A DNA stretch of 64,000 nucleotides from Cheiracanthium punctorium (GCA_038373885.1 JAWZYV010012402.1:106741-170740); one strand, 5' to 3'. Numbered from the stretch's first letter, positions 21,709-34,213 are shown. The notes: generated by a model not told the origin, from the sequence alone. Made by a program: numbers and translations.

Positions 21709-21935
21709 CAGTATCGCAAATACATGTATTTGAAATACATTTTCAAAATACATTTGTATCTTGCATTTTGTAATTTCACTCGCAAAAACAAAGTATTTTG
21801 AAAATGTATTTAAAAATACATTTTCAATGTATCTTGTATTTTCAAAATACTGAAAATATATTTCTATTCTGGCGTTAAAATATATTTTCAAAATAATGAA
21901 AATATACTTCTATTCTGTCGTTAAAATACCACAGA
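21709..21935 (+). repeat. Palindrome-rich dispersed repeat starting CAGAGTTGGGCAGTAT
   Basis: After CAGAGTTGGGCAGTATCGCA the sequence is a chain of AAATACATTTTCAAAATACA-type words and their complements, ending with two copies of CTATTCTGKCGTTAAAATA. A reverse-oriented relative ends with TTGCCCAACTCTG at 47264-47276, and the opening words recur near 58994. CAGAGTTGGGCA-type ends with AT palindromes are often hAT-related, but no second end or TSD is visible. Confidence 0.5.
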
Positions 21936-23620
21936 TTGCTGAGATTGAGATGTTCAAATGAAAATGATAAAATTGCTTACATTCACATTCCCCTCGTGAT
22001 ATAATTTAGAAGATAAAAAATAATTGTAAAATTGCTCTATTTGAATGTAACATGCGGAGGAAACCTTTTTAAAACACTACACTGATGTCTGGTCTAAGAA
22101 TTTTCTGCACTCCTGATAACTCATTAACAATGTAAGTGAAGCTAAAACGGTGCGATTGAGTAGCATTTATTGGATTTCTCTAAGAAAATATACAAACAAT
22201 TTGAACTGCCTTACTAGGTTACAAAATAATATAAGAAAAATCAGTACTTCTGCAGATTAGTTGTGCATGTGCATTTCTTAGTGGAGAATTTTTGCAAATA
22301 ATGTCCATTAATGGAAATGAAAAAAGTTAAGCTGCAATAACAGTTATTCAAGCCAAATTAATTAGGGGACACGGGTGCCGTGGGAGGAAGACTTTTTAAG
22401 GGAAATATGAAAGCCAAAACTTTCATAATATGTGGAACATCCACATCTATCATACATTTTTAAAAATCTCTTGAAGGTAAAGCATTTTTAAATTGCTTAA
22501 GTTGAGTGTCAATGTTCAAGAGTTTTATTGAATTCAACAAGTAAAAAATATATAGTGAGAGTTTTTTAACCTCTTTCTTCTAGATGCGTCCGCCGTTAAT
22601 ATTCCCCAGATATGAAAATTGAACTTAATACCGCAATAATATGCACTTTAAGCATATATATGCAACGGCTTATCTGTTAAATTCCTGTTCATAAAAATCT
22701 GAGTTTATTTCTTTATTATTATAATTCCGAGTAAAACCTGATAATGAGAATCTTGTAACATAACATATTTTTGTTTAGTTTGTTACTCATAAGTATTGAT
22801 TTTTGAAAATTAATTTCTTCGCTGAGAATATTTAAAATATTGGAAATAGATCAATACTGGTTCAAATAAGAAATTTATACAGATAATACTGCCGAAATTA
22901 TTTTACATTATGCAGTCCTAATTTTGCCTTTAAGATTTCAATTTAATAATGTACTATTCCGCTTGGAAGTTCATTAGTTGTGTAGTTTCTTAGAATTATA
23001 AAAGTTATAAGTCGAAATCTAGTACGGTTCTTTATTCATAAGCATAAATGTAATTACTTGTTAAGTTATTTTCGTTATTAATAATTTCTTTATCCTTTTA
23101 CCATTGCATCTTGACACAATATAATTTTTGTTCTTTACTCACAGCAATAAAAATAATAAATGACGCAAAACAATAATAAATTAGCAAAGCTCCCTTTCTT
23201 AGATATCTGTGTAAATAAACACTCAAATTCTCAGTTGGATCCTTTGAAGCTGATGAAGAACGCAAGCCAAATAATTTGTATAAAAATTACCATTCTAACA
23301 ATTTATTTAATTATAAATAATAAAATTTTCCCTTCTTTCTGAATCGGGCTACAAATTAAATTGAGATTTTTATTTGTAAAAAACTTATTTTATTACTTGC
23401 TGAACACAGTTCAGCGTATGGTATCAATGTATTTTGGGAATTTTTTTTTGTTGTTGTTGTTGTTTGTTTGTTCCCATTTATGATTCTAATGCCACAATAT
23501 TTCTTTTATTACTTTTGAATTTTAATGACTATGTCATTTTATCTCCCCTCCCCTTTTATTGAAAATTGTCCGAAAAATGTGCCCCCCCCAAAAAAAAAAC
23601 CGACATAAAATGCGACATAA
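21936..23620. other. No gene seen; AT-rich
   Basis: About 1.7 kb with many stops in all frames. Contains GTTGTTGTTGTTGTTTG near 23450 and a short C-run/A-run at 23583-23600. No supported feature. Confidence 0.4.
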
Positions 23621-23802
23621 TTTTACATATATTTAAATACTATTAGTTCACAACAGCTTTAACCTATTGTTACAATATTTCGTAAGCTGTAGAATATGCA
23701 TCACATGTATCTTTTACATATATTTAAATACTATTAGTTCACAACAGCTTTAATGTATTGTTACAATATTTCGTAAGTTGTAGAATATGCATCACATGTA
23801 TT
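23621..23802. repeat. Tandem duplication, 91-bp unit, 2 copies
   Basis: Two units starting TTTTACATATATTTAAATAC at 23621 and 23712 are nearly identical through CATCACATGTAT. Only three or four substitutions are apparent, so the duplication is recent or maintained. Confidence 0.92.
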
Positions 23803-24445
23803 TTTCTATAAATAGGTTACAATCATAAAAATTTCAAAATTGGGTTACCAGGCGAAATACACGAAAGATGAGAGATAAAATGACATAGTCAATTAATATC
23901 GTTTTAATATGGCAATAATGGAACTAAAAAATTAGGGGGGTTCAGAGGGGGGCTCCCCCTGACGAGGCTCGAACAGCAGAGTTATTTTTCTTTCTTTTAA
24001 TATAATGCAAAATGTAGAACGTATGGAAAAAGTCAAAGTTCGAATGCAACCCAATCTTCAGCTTCCTAGCATTGTACAAGACAACAGTAAAGTAAAATAT
24101 TGTAAAGTAAAACATTATTTTTCCTTTTTTATAATATTTCTGGGTGCATTATTTTGGTATTTAATTTTTATTCATATATAATATGTTGTAATAATGATTG
24201 ATTTTTCAGGCTTCCCATAGCTAAATTACTATTCAAAATGTATATGTTGTACCAAAATGTAAGTGTAATAAAAATACCCTCAGAAATTTTTGTCGTTATT
24301 ATTTGGAAATAGCTTATTTTTTTATTTTATAAGACGAACCCTTTGTTCTTGGCACCCTCTCCTCATCGAAATACAACCCTGCCCCCCCCCCTTCATATTG
24401 CCCCGCGCCTAAAAACAAAGAAGCTGTATAATTGTTTATTTAAGT
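23803..24445. other. No gene seen
   Basis: AT-rich, with a G-run/C-rich patch at about 23934-23960 (GGGGGTTCAGAGGGGGGCTC) that may be a transposon end. No partner end was found. Confidence 0.35.
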
Positions 24446-24757
24446 ACGGCCGATTAGGTACTCTAGGCCGATGGGTGAGGTGCCCCCGTGGGGGTCTTTC
24501 TAAGGTCCTAACCGTAAAAGCTGTATAATGCCATATGTTGATTATTTCATCATGTACGGCCACCATGACAGTGGTTAGCCATGAAAATGGTAGATGCCGA
24601 AGTGTGAAGTCCGGTCCGTCCATCGCGTGCTGTCGATTAAGTCTGGAGTTTTGAGGTTTTCTCCGATGTACCGGAATACGCGTTAGACCCTTCGAAGTCA
24701 ATACAAGCATCCCCTTGCAGATCGCCCTAGGTGCTTTGCATAATCACATTCATCTAT
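24446..24757 (+). mobile_element. tRNA-derived SINE, family B (plus copy, with a minus fragment at its start)
   Basis: 24554-24757 is a plus-strand copy: tRNA-like head with GACAGTGGTTAGCCATG and a following GATGCCGAAGTGTGAAG, then body words TCTGGAGTTTTGAGGTTTTC and CGCGTTAGACCC, ending ATCGCCCTAGG...ATAATCAC. 24446-24515 looks like the tail of another copy in reverse (CTCTAGGCCGATG...CTTTCTAAGG). Related copies are at 27306 (plus), 27751, 40035, 43985 and 46606 (minus). Confidence 0.7.
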
Positions 24758-26305
24758 GTACCGATAGGTTAGAGCAATAAATCATCTTTTTCGAAGATTT
24801 CTTTCTTTCTTTTTTTTTTTTTGATTTACGAAAATACTCGTTCATTATGATAGTTCTTACAAAGATCTGCATCTGGAATATATTTGTAAATTTTCACTTT
24901 CAAGGGTGGTGTTAACCAAACGAGTTCTGTCATTCACTGTCTTTGTTTCGTTTATAAACAAAGTTCACTCCCCGGGAAAAACAAACGAAATGAATTGTCT
25001 AACCTTTTGCACAGAAGCCGTTAGAAAATTTTTCATGAAACTCGCGGTCCGATATATATGAGGTGGGGGTACACTTCATTCATGTATCAGTAAATCAGTT
25101 TTTTTTTTTTTTTTAAAGGTTATTAAAAAGTCGGAAAACTATTTTGCTAATTCCTCTATTAAATACGGGGATAAGCTTTAATAGTAAATGAATAATAAAG
25201 AAAAGAATAAAAGATAGCAAAATTAAAATACATATACGTATAATTCAACAGAAAAGTTAAAAAAAATCCTGAAAGATAAAATTCTTATAAAAAGTTAGTA
25301 AAATAGTCTTCTAATTAAAGCCCCGTACTCCCTACCCTACTAGTTTAAGATGACAAATTAAGAAAAATTGACCCGTCCCCCAACGGGGATCACTTTGAAA
25401 TGCAAGAAAGAAAGAAAAGAAAAAATGTTCTGACAATAAATTTCTAACTTTTGTTCAAATTAAGATTTCTTTTTGAATTTTGGACTCTGAATAAATTTTT
25501 GCATTTAAAAGTGATCTTCGAAATTTCAAACAAATCGGTCTATTAATAAAAAAATTATAGATGAACGAATTTTTACACAGTTGAAGCCTCATCAAAGCGT
25601 AGATATGCATCAAAGAGGAATTCCCCCCGTCCCGCGGGGAACGGACCCCTAACAACTTCCTGGTGCAAATCAATCAGCATCCATGTCATTCTTCCCCCCT
25701 GCTCCCGGAGATTTAAGTAAAAGAGTTTATTTGTGAATTTCATAATGCCCGCACTTCACGGATATTAAAAATATTCAAAACTAATTTTAAACATATCTAT
25801 AAGAAAGTTTAAACATTTTTCTATCTATGAACATTTTCTCTAAACGATATATTGGATTTCCAATATAGTTTTAACGGATTATATCTGCGACTGCATGAAA
25901 TTTTAAACTTTCAACTGAATTTTAACCACGTTATCAAACAAAACTGCACAAAATAAAAGTGTTCCTATTTAGGTAATTGTCTGCTGTACAACCTACCGTA
26001 TTTCTTTCTATTAAAATATTTGAAATTATAGCACTAGGGAACGGGCAAAATTTCCCTGTAGGTTAACATGGGAATGGAGAATCCAAGATGGCAGCCGTCC
26101 AACGCCCTTAAGAGTTCACAGTAAGATATTTGATATTTCTTGATTCTGTTCTGAGTCGTTCATGATCTACCTTGTCTATGTGTACTTTTTTGGGTTATAT
26201 TGTTGGTAAATCTGCCTCCTTTTTCTTTTTTAAAAGTGCATCTTCAAATCGATCATCCTTTTTTTGTTTTCGCTGCAAAAGCCACATTTCATGAGGGTTT
26301 CGTCT
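24758..26305. other. No gene seen; AT-rich with poly(T)
   Basis: T-runs at about 24810-24822 and 25100-25114. Near 25620 CCCCCCGTCCCGCGGGGAAC is a small GC palindrome. No supported coding region. Confidence 0.4.
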
Positions 26306-26341
26306 AGTGATGGGCATGAATAAATGAAGTTAATCGATTAA
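26306..26341. repeat. Left part of the ATTAATCG repeat, cut by a piggyBac-like element
   Basis: TCTAGTGATGGGCATGAA followed by TTAATCGATTAA resembles the edge of the dispersed repeat whose other part resumes at 27041. The TTAA at 26338-26341 is the insertion site. Confidence 0.5.
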
Positions 26342-27040
26342 CCCTTTCGCGATGGGAAGCGCAAACGCGCGCTTATCGCTGAGGCCGGCAGTCTCTTTCG
26401 CAAGTGTCTGTCCAGGGCCGGAGAGTTTTTCGCTATTAAGCCTAAATCCATGAACAGAACAATCAGAATATATTATAGTGTCACTATCACTACTATCCGA
26501 ATCTGCTTCAGAATCAATATCTCATAATTTCAAATAATTTGCGCCATTTCTGCTATTTCAAGCTCTAACACTTTCGAAGCTTCGACATTCTAACTGTAAA
26601 ATGAGAAAAAATCCACGTCTACTAGATCTAATTATCCACTAAAAACTGGACTGCAAACCGAAATACCCAACGCTGTAGCGAAAATAAAACTCCCTGCTTA
26701 CTATAAAGAAATACCACGTACGAATTTATAGAGCCGTCATAAAGTATACCATTTAGAAACATTCCTTTCAACTTACGTTTATATTATCAAAAACCACGTG
26801 TATGTGAGTCATGCTACTCCCATTCTGAGTAGAAGGTCAAATCTACATGTATCTGTAACCGTATGGACATACAATGCCATCTTGTGCCAAAAGTTATAGT
26901 TTTTAAAACGTTCCAGGACACTGGCACAACTGTGTGACGGCCGGGGGTGAACGAGGAAACGCTCTGGCACGCCAGCGTGTCGGCCGGGAACTGAGTGCGT
27001 TTCTTACTGGCACGTATGCGTGACAGTCGGCGCGAAAAGG
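26342..27040. mobile_element. piggyBac-like non-autonomous element, 699 bp
   Basis: Bounded by TTAA at 26338-26341 and 27041-27044. Ends CCCTTTCGCG and CGCGAAAAGG are 10-bp inverted repeats with one mismatch. GC-rich subterminal repeats with CAAGTGTCTGTC- and CTGGCACG-type words lie inside each end. No transposase frame. Confidence 0.78.
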
Positions 27041-27305
27041 TTAATCGATTACTAAATCCATTCGAATCAATCCATTTCGAAAAATTCATTCGAACGCTCA
27101 GCACATAGCATTGGTGAAGCGATTAATCGCAATTAATCGTGAATACAATTCGAATAGTGAAACGATTAATCACGAATAAAATTTGAATTCTGAAAATGGT
27201 TAATCGCGATTAATCGCGAATGCAGCTCAAATTGATCAAACGGTTAATCGCGAATACAATTCGAATTGTGAAATAGCGATAACCGTGAATAACATTCGTT
27301 CAGAA
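27041..27305. repeat. Degenerate repeat of GATTAATCGCGAATACAATTCG units
   Basis: Short units containing ATTAATCG, CGAATACAATTCGAAT and GTGAAACG recur five or six times at irregular 30-45 bp spacing. The same kind of repeat, with the same lead-in CTCAGCACAT(A/G)GCATT, occurs at 59500-59790. Confidence 0.75.
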
Positions 27306-27560
27306 CCTCACCATGGCACAGTGGTTATGTCACTGGAAATGGTTGATAGGCGAAGTGTGAAGGTCCCGGATTCGGTCCCATTGCGCGTCCTTCAACCTAA
27401 CCGTTCGGAGTTTTCCGCAGTTTTCTCCGAAACTTAGCTTAAAAACGGGTTAGAACCCCTTAGAAAGACCCCCCCGACGGAGGTAACCCCCTTGTGTTGT
27501 CCTTCTAACGGGGATTTATAAGCGGAGTTCCAGCCTAGCACATAAATCCTGTCTACGTGT
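27306..27560 (+). mobile_element. tRNA-derived SINE, family B
   Basis: Head: GCACAGTGGTTATGTCACTG (A-box region) and GGATTCGGTCCC (B-box region). Body: CGGAGTTTTCCGCAGTTTTC and GGGTTAGAACCCCTTAGAAA, then a C-run and a diverged tail. Clear relative of the minus-strand copy at 46606-46832. Confidence 0.78.
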
Positions 27561-27712
27561 TCACAGTACCAATAACAAGAACAACCATCCGTTCAACAGT
27601 TCAATTCGTCGAACAGTTTTTGTAGGCGATTTTAATGTAGATTTCAGCTCCAAAGGAGTGTTTTATGGAACAGGGAAAACAAACACGGTCCAATCATGGA
27701 TTATGATACACA

Positions 27713-27980
27713 GTGCCGGATTTAGAGGTGTGGAGGACCTGGGCCAACAAAGGTTTGGTTTGGTTTGTGTGATTACGGCAATGCAACGCTAGGGCGATCT
27801 GCCAAGGATGGGGGGTGCCTTGCTAGGAGGACTTTCTAAGGGGGCAACAAAGAAGTGGTGGCCCCTAATTATTTCTCAAACAAGTTAACAATTTTTTTCG
27901 ACGATTAGTGATGCAAAACGGCTTTCTCATTAACTCATAGCCCAGAGGTTCCGGGTTTGATTACCGTACTCCGTAGCATG

Positions 27981-27984
<4 letters not shown>
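27713..27984. mobile_element. hAT-like fragment with a SINE-B tail inserted
   Basis: CAGTGCCGGATTTAGAGG at 27713 resembles a hAT terminus. 27751-27846 is a minus-strand tail of SINE family B (GCTAGGGCGATCTGCCAAGG ... ACTTTCTAAGG), after which AAGAAGTGGTGGCCCCTAAT appears to resume the first element. A tRNA-like patch (27930-27975) follows. Confidence 0.45.

Positions 27985-28037
<53 letters not shown>
27984..28037. repeat. (AT)n microsatellite
   Basis: An AT dinucleotide run of about 54 bp abuts the 5' end of the solo LTR. Confidence 0.9.
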
Positions 28038-28041
<4 letters not shown>

Positions 28042-28517
28042 ATGTATAAAAAGGTAGTTTGGGTTTTACTAGTTTAGGTATTGTTCAAGCGGGTACTTTC
28101 ACTGTAAGTTTTGCTTTCCTGTCATACTTGCCACGCGCGCTCTGGAACTATGTTTTATTTCTTTAGCTAATAGCCAGACACCAGGTCCTCGATTCTGTGT
28201 TCTTTTCAGTGTACACGTGTTCCCACGCCTTTGTAACAACGGATGCAGTTCATGTTAATAAAGTATGTTATTCGATTAGATATAAGAGAGAGAAAGGAAT
28301 TATGTCTTAGCAAACCATGTGGTATGATGAGCTTAAATACGCCCGCACCTCGAAAATCGGGAGACTTCTGCCACTAGAACTGCTTAACTAGTCCACGCAG
28401 ATTTTCGTACCCGTTTCCCCTCCCCTCTTCTCGCTCTATGTTGTAACTTAAAGATAATGTTCAATAAACAGTTACCTGCCTTAACACTGGAACTTTACTG
28501 GAAAATCTGACGTCTCA
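28038..28517 (+). mobile_element. Solo LTR, copy 1
   Basis: 480 bp beginning TGTTATGTATAAAAAGG (TATA-like box close to the 5' end) and ending GACGTCTCA, with a polyadenylation signal AATAAA near 28461. It matches 51306-51784 along its whole length at roughly 95 percent by eye. No primer-binding site follows and no coding region flanks it, so this is a solo LTR left by recombination. The AT microsatellite on the left hides any TSD. Confidence 0.8.
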
Positions 28518-30660
28518 TAAAGTCGACAGGATGATTACCTGTGTGCCAATTAAAAATATTAAATTGTAAAAAAATTAAAGCTTAATAGTCCGAGAGACGG
28601 GGTACGGTACGCGATGACGCACGCTACCGCTTGCCTTTGAAAGAGATCCGACGGAGTACAACCGGGGTCGTCGCGACTGAAGAAGAGAGAGGAGAAGCAA
28701 GAGGGGGTCTGGGTACTGGTTTTCGTGACGTCACAAGAAAGGATGGGATTTGGAACAGTTTGCATTGAGTTCAATGGAAGAAATGGAATTAATAATGCCA
28801 ATAAATACGAGTAGCTTAATTTTTTATGACGCTTTGAAATAGCATTTTCGTTTTACAACACTTTGTTCTTAAATAATAGTGAATCAACAATATTTTGTGT
28901 CAGAAATTAATGAAATAAATTGGTACTGAATTTAAAGCAGTTTCAGCATTGTATGCAGTATGTTTTGCATTTCGGGCTGGCAAATACATTCTAAATAATA
29001 TAATGGTTACTCAATGTTATCATTTATCTAAAATAATATGTATATGGATTAAATTTATACGTTGTATAAGCGTAAAGTCATATTTTTAAGTAAGTAAAAG
29101 TAAATATATTTTAAAGTAAAAATAATAATTTTTATTAATTTTACTTAAAAACTGAAATACATTATTTAGTTTTGCTTCGTTTTAATAAGCTTTTTGAAAG
29201 AATTGATGTTAAAAATATCCAGATTCATAAATAGTCATCTCAAGCCATTTCGTGACGTCACAAGAGAGGATGGGATTTCAAAGAGTTTGTATTGAATTCT
29301 ATGGAAGAAATCTGATCAATAATGTCAATAAACACTAGTAGCACGAGGAATATAATCAGAAATTTCCACAATTAATATTTTAAAAACTTGTACGATACAT
29401 ACTATATATAATTATGTTATACAGTCTCCTAATGTCAAATTTTATTAGAAGCAATTAAAGCACAAAAACAAGAAAATAAAAAGTAAAAGCTTTTATTACC
29501 CAAACCTTACAAATACTATAAAGTTTTTCATGAAAGCACTACAAGTGTTTGCTTTAGTTTTTTCTAGATAAGACTTTCAAATATCACATTGAGACATTTG
29601 AAATATACATAATTAAATATTTTTAAAATTAGTGAGTATAACTCTTGAATATGTTTTTCATGTAAAATATATTGCAGTAATACATATACTTTTTTGTTAT
29701 TGTTGTTAGCATTGCAGTAATACATTTTCTTTTTTGAGTTAATTTCCAAATCTGTGTTCATACTTAATTTCAGAATTTTCAACAAATTCCGATAAACCGT
29801 TTAGTTGGAAATATTTCTTTATTAAATACCTTCTATATTTTTGTTTTTCTAAGTATCCAGCAAATAGATTTCTCTCTCTCTCTTTTTTTTTTTTTTTTTT
29901 TTTAATAAATAAATCAACCATGAGATCCGCATTGAACCTTAAGCTACTTGGTATGTGCAGTGGAAGGGGATCTGCGTTTAATTTATAATTAATGGTGAAA
30001 TTTTCTTAACATAGAATTGCCATGAAACTCTTGATACATTTCTTAATTTCAAAAGAATTTATATTTTCCTTTGCATTATTTTTTTCAGTTTCCTCAATAT
30101 CTTTTTCCTAAACGTTTTCTCTTCTTTTAGTAGGATCAGTTCTTTCTTGTTTTTTGGTAATATCGGATATATATGCTGGTAAGCTCGAAAAAATGCTCGG
30201 GATAGCATTCGGTTCTAATTTATAATGCTTTCTTTTTACAGTTAAAAGTACCAATCTGATTTTAAAATAGCATCGACTTTTAAAATATCTTCATCTCGAA
30301 AATGCTCAATACAAACATACGTATTTTTTCCTGGGGACCAATTTTTTCTTGGAATATTTTTAGTCCATTCGGCCCGCTTTTCTTCGTTTTTTGGGAAAAG
30401 TGAAAACTTTTACATTTTCTCCTCTTTTGTAATTAGCTTTACTTACAGCCTGGGACGCAGCAAACGGAAGCATAATGATTGCTAGAACAAAAGAACAGAA
30501 ATCAAAAAAACTAACGCAAAATACGGCAATTTTATATTTTTATGTACTCGATAGCTTCATAACTATTATCAAGTATGTCGTATTAAGAATAGAGATTGCT
30601 GACTTACCATTAGTATCCAAAAAAGGCACAAATATCTGAGTTTCTTCTACTTTTCCGTAT
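28518..30660. repeat. Region with repeated GTGACGTCAC blocks
   Basis: Two direct copies of a block of about 95 bp (28719-28815 and 29249-29342) start TTTCGTGACGTCACAAGA and share GTTTG(C/T)ATTGA and ATGGAAGAAAT. An inverted partial copy is at about 30668-30730. GTGACGTCAC contains a perfect TGACGTCA (CREB/ATF-type site). The block at 28590-28720 is GC-rich and partly matched in reverse at 30700-30800, so the whole 2.2 kb may be one transposon with complex ends. Otherwise AT-rich and non-coding. Confidence 0.6.
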
Positions 30661-31351
30661 GATTTAACGGAGAAAAGTCCATCCTCTCTTGTGACGTCAC
30701 AACATCTCCACGTGTTCAGTACCCAGGCTCGCCTTGTAATTGTTTACTCTCCCCCTCCCTTTCCGGGGGCTCCGGTACAACCGACTTGCCTCTTCGCCAA
30801 CTGCAGATATCTGGACTTCCTGATTCCCTGCTTTTTACAATGCTCTATTGCCGTGGAGGAAGAAACTACAATCGCCTGACCTCCCTAAATCCATCGAAAA
30901 TTTTACGCTCCTGAGCTTTTCGTAGCGAATAACGAAATCTGATGCCGGCACGTAATTTAAAGAAGTGCCTGCCTTCCGTTTTCTGAGATCATCTTTCTAT
31001 ACCGTTTAAGCTTGGCGTTCAGTTCAGTGCGTTTCAGTACGCTAGTATGGGAAATGAATGTATTTTTCCGGATCGCTTTTCCGTACTGCGGGAGAACGTC
31101 TGTTCTTTGTACTTCTCCGCTTGAAAACCGCAGAATGACAAATGATAACCAATTATCCTTTGTTGGGTGACATGTAAAAGCCGCCATTCACGTACCAATT
31201 CGTCTGTCAAACAATTAGTTACGGGCGATTTTTATGACCGGGGTGGGAGTTTTTTATGACCGGGATAGCAATAAATAACTGACTTTCCACGCCTTCATCA
31301 TTTGCCCACACGATCAAACATTTCACAGTTTGCGTTCAGACTTGGCACGGA
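30661..31351. other. GC-richer leader upstream of the Harbinger remnant
   Basis: After the inverted GTGACGTCAC block the sequence stays CpG-rich. It contains two direct copies of TTTTTATGACCGGG (about 31229 and 31251). It may be the 5' untranslated part of the Harbinger element. No protein could be supported. Confidence 0.4.
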
Positions 31352-31707
31352 ATGGCGATGGATACAGCGATTGCGTTAGTTGGCATCGTGCTTTCTGAAA
31401 AAAATAGCGAGAAAAAGCGAAAAGCTAGAAAAAAAAAATTGGGAAAAAAAAGGGGCTAAAAGAAAGAGAGAATTTATCCCATATAAAATTATTAGAAAAT
31501 TTACGATTTTCGCCAGAAGATTTTCACAATTATCTGCGAATGAACGAGGAGACATATATGGAGCTCATGAAACTTGTTGCGCCCATTATTAAAAGCAGCA
31601 ACACCCTGATGAGAAAAGCAATTTCTCCTCATGAAAGACTTTCAGCCACACTAAGATTTTTGGCAAAAGCAAACAAAAATTTATTTTGGATATATCTGCA
31701 AAACTGA
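31352..31707 (+). pseudogene. PIF/Harbinger transposase, N-terminal remnant
   Basis: A frame open from about 31429 to the stop at 31705 encodes the family-typical run ENLRFSPEDFHNYLRM, then EETYMELMKLVAP, then MRKAISPHERLSATLRFLA. These match the N-terminal part of PIF/Harbinger nucleases, where the motif around SPHERLSATLRFLA precedes the helix-turn-helix. The likely start is ATG 31352 (MAMDTAIALV) in another frame; A-runs at about 31430-31450 explain the shift. After RFLA the sequence loses similarity, and the DDE catalytic part is absent from the window. The element is dead. Confidence 0.72.
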
Positions 31708-33399
31708 CTTTAGCTTTATCTTTCTTAAAAATCTAAGACTTCCTTAATCTAAATTTACCATACTTTTTTAATCTAAAGGGATATTGACCGAATATTAATT
31801 GCTAGAATAAGAAAGCTAAATTGGGGGTGGGGGAGGAAAATACACTGTATACATTTCACGCTGATCCAGTAAATTTGAAGTCACTATGTAAGTTCTTTAT
31901 TTGATCTAATGATTTGGTGATCCTCAATAGGTAGATAACCAAAACTTGAATATTATTTGTGACATGTGTGGATCTCTATTTCTTCCAAATTGGAGAGCTG
32001 TAAAACTGTGCACTTTCATATAAAGATAAATTAAAAAATTAAGAACGCAAACATTCTACTCAAACTGTTCGGTAATTGGAAAGGCTTTTTTTTTTCTTTT
32101 GTAAATGCATATTATATACAGATACATAAGAAAAATTATGGCATCATTTTAACTTAACATTTTAACATTTTATGAATAGCAGTGAACAGCATAGAAAAAT
32201 TTATTTTATTGCACACAAAATCCTGAAGAGAAACTTTCAGTCCTTACAATTTATTCATTTATAAGAATATTCACGTACAATTTTTTTCCGATTAGTTTTT
32301 TATTCTACATTTACCGATTAACATTAGTACAGGCAATAAATTTTAATGCTTGCTGCATATAATTTGAAAGTCTGCTTTTAAGTTACATTATTTTATAAAC
32401 TTTAAAAAATAAGATAATAAAACCACACAGTGATGAAAAAGCATAGTATACTCTTAAATAAATAGAATAAATAATTATATAATTGCACCTTTAGCCACCG
32501 AATCGTAAATGATTCTGTAAGACATATCCCAAGAAACAAAGATTTAATGTTTTATTTTTTTATTTTATCCAGTGAACTATTTATAATAATTACTCATTTA
32601 TATGAAATTTAAAACTTAAGATTTATATTCCAGCATTTTTTTAAATTATATGTATGCATGTATTTGTGTGGGTACATTTAATAGTGGATACCCATAAAAG
32701 GTGGGGTAGAGACTCAAAGAACCCTCTCGTTAAGTCGTCGGTGTAGTAAATATTTTTTACAACATAATTAACTCTATTAATTACAGAAATGAAAGACCAA
32801 GGTAAGTTCCCTTTTTTTACCAAAAGTACTAATACGGGCGTCCATACATTTAATAAGAGTGCAATCCAGACATTTTTTCAGAGGGGTGCCTCCCCCGCCC
32901 TACAAGCGGATTTGCCTTTGATTTAAAATTAATTTGATCAATTATTGTACAACTACTGACAAAATAGGCCACGTTAAAAAAAAATCGCCACTAAGTCGCT
33001 GAATTGCTATATCTGGCTAAACTAGCAACCTTTTAGAGCGGGTGCCTTTGAAGTGTCCGACTGGTCGAACGCAAAATTGTCAAACATCCGATCTGACCCC
33101 TTGACCCAAAACATTCCCACTTTAGCCACAAATTGAGATTTATGGCTAAATATCCGCTGCTCCGGTGACGAAAATCCCCCCACCACTAATAGCTTTCACG
33201 ACAAGTCGTACGATCGGTTGGTACATGAATGGGCTGTGTAAAACGCTGAAACTTGTCTCCCGGGCGTGGTTACAATATTTTTGAGAACCGTCGCCAAAAG
33301 TTTCAGCCAATTTTTGCTCTGGAGAGGGAATAACGGCAGAGGCCCAGGAGGTTGGAATGGCAAAGGTCAAGGAAAGAGTCTCCGGTCACCATTTCCTCT

Positions 33400-33430
<31 letters not shown>

Positions 33431-34011
33431 CCTGTTGTGTTTGCATTCTTGCTCTGAGCGCTGATATTGATGGAATAGATAGTACTTCGAGTGGAATTTG
33501 GGGTGAGGGAGGCTAGCCCTGAATATTTTGTGTAAATATTAAGACATCATATCCCATAATATTTTAATAAGGTCTTTTATATTCCAAGAATCATATCTGC
33601 AATTCACCAATGAGCATCAAAAGAGATGCTGTCAGCTAAATCACACCTTCAAAAATCTAACATAGGTCAGTGTTTCTCATCAGATTTCATACGATTACAC
33701 GATCATCTGTAATCCATTGCAAGAAATGAAATGGATTACGATTACGATTGCTAACAATTTCCATAATGACTAAATGGAATGTTAATTTAGTAAAATAACG
33801 GTGTACGGTCCATGTCATTAATTTTTTTAATAAATATTGGACACAAACATTCTTTGTTTTGTAATATACATAAGAAAGGTAATTGGATCTTATGTCCAAA
33901 TTTATTTTGTTTTGGAGTACAGGAGTAAACTTTCAGTTCAGTACGTCTGGGAGTGGTAAACATTTTAGCTATTGTTATTAGGTTTTCCTAAGTATATATC
34001 ATATGAACCAT
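31708..34011. other. About 2.3 kb with no supported gene
   Basis: AT-rich to about 32820, then somewhat GC-richer at 32830-33480 with a poly(T) run at about 33403-33430. Open frames at 33146-33370 and 33266-33457 overlap on opposite strands and run into the T-run. Neither looks like a real protein. Confidence 0.4.
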
Positions 34012-34213
34012 AGCAAAAGCGTCGGGAGGGGGGGCACAAGCGGTCACGTGCTCCTCCCAGTGCCTCCGCCCAACTTCGTCTCAAAAAATTTGTTAAATAA
34101 ACATTTGTTTGGAAATGCGAAAAAATGTTCGTTTTCTGCTCTTATATTCGATATGTGCCCCCCTCAAATCTTTCCTGTGCCCCTCCAAAATTTGAGTAGG
34201 TCAGGGAGCAGTG
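34012..34213 (+). mobile_element. hAT-like MITE, GCACATATCG family, copy 1
   Basis: Shares its right half (TTCGATATGTGCCCCCCTCA ... CTCCAAAATTTGAGTAGGTC ... GGGAGCAGTG) with the reverse copy at 41199-41385. The end CAGTG read inwards as CACTG... is hAT-like. The left edge (GGGAGGGGGGGCAC) is diverged. Confidence 0.55.
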
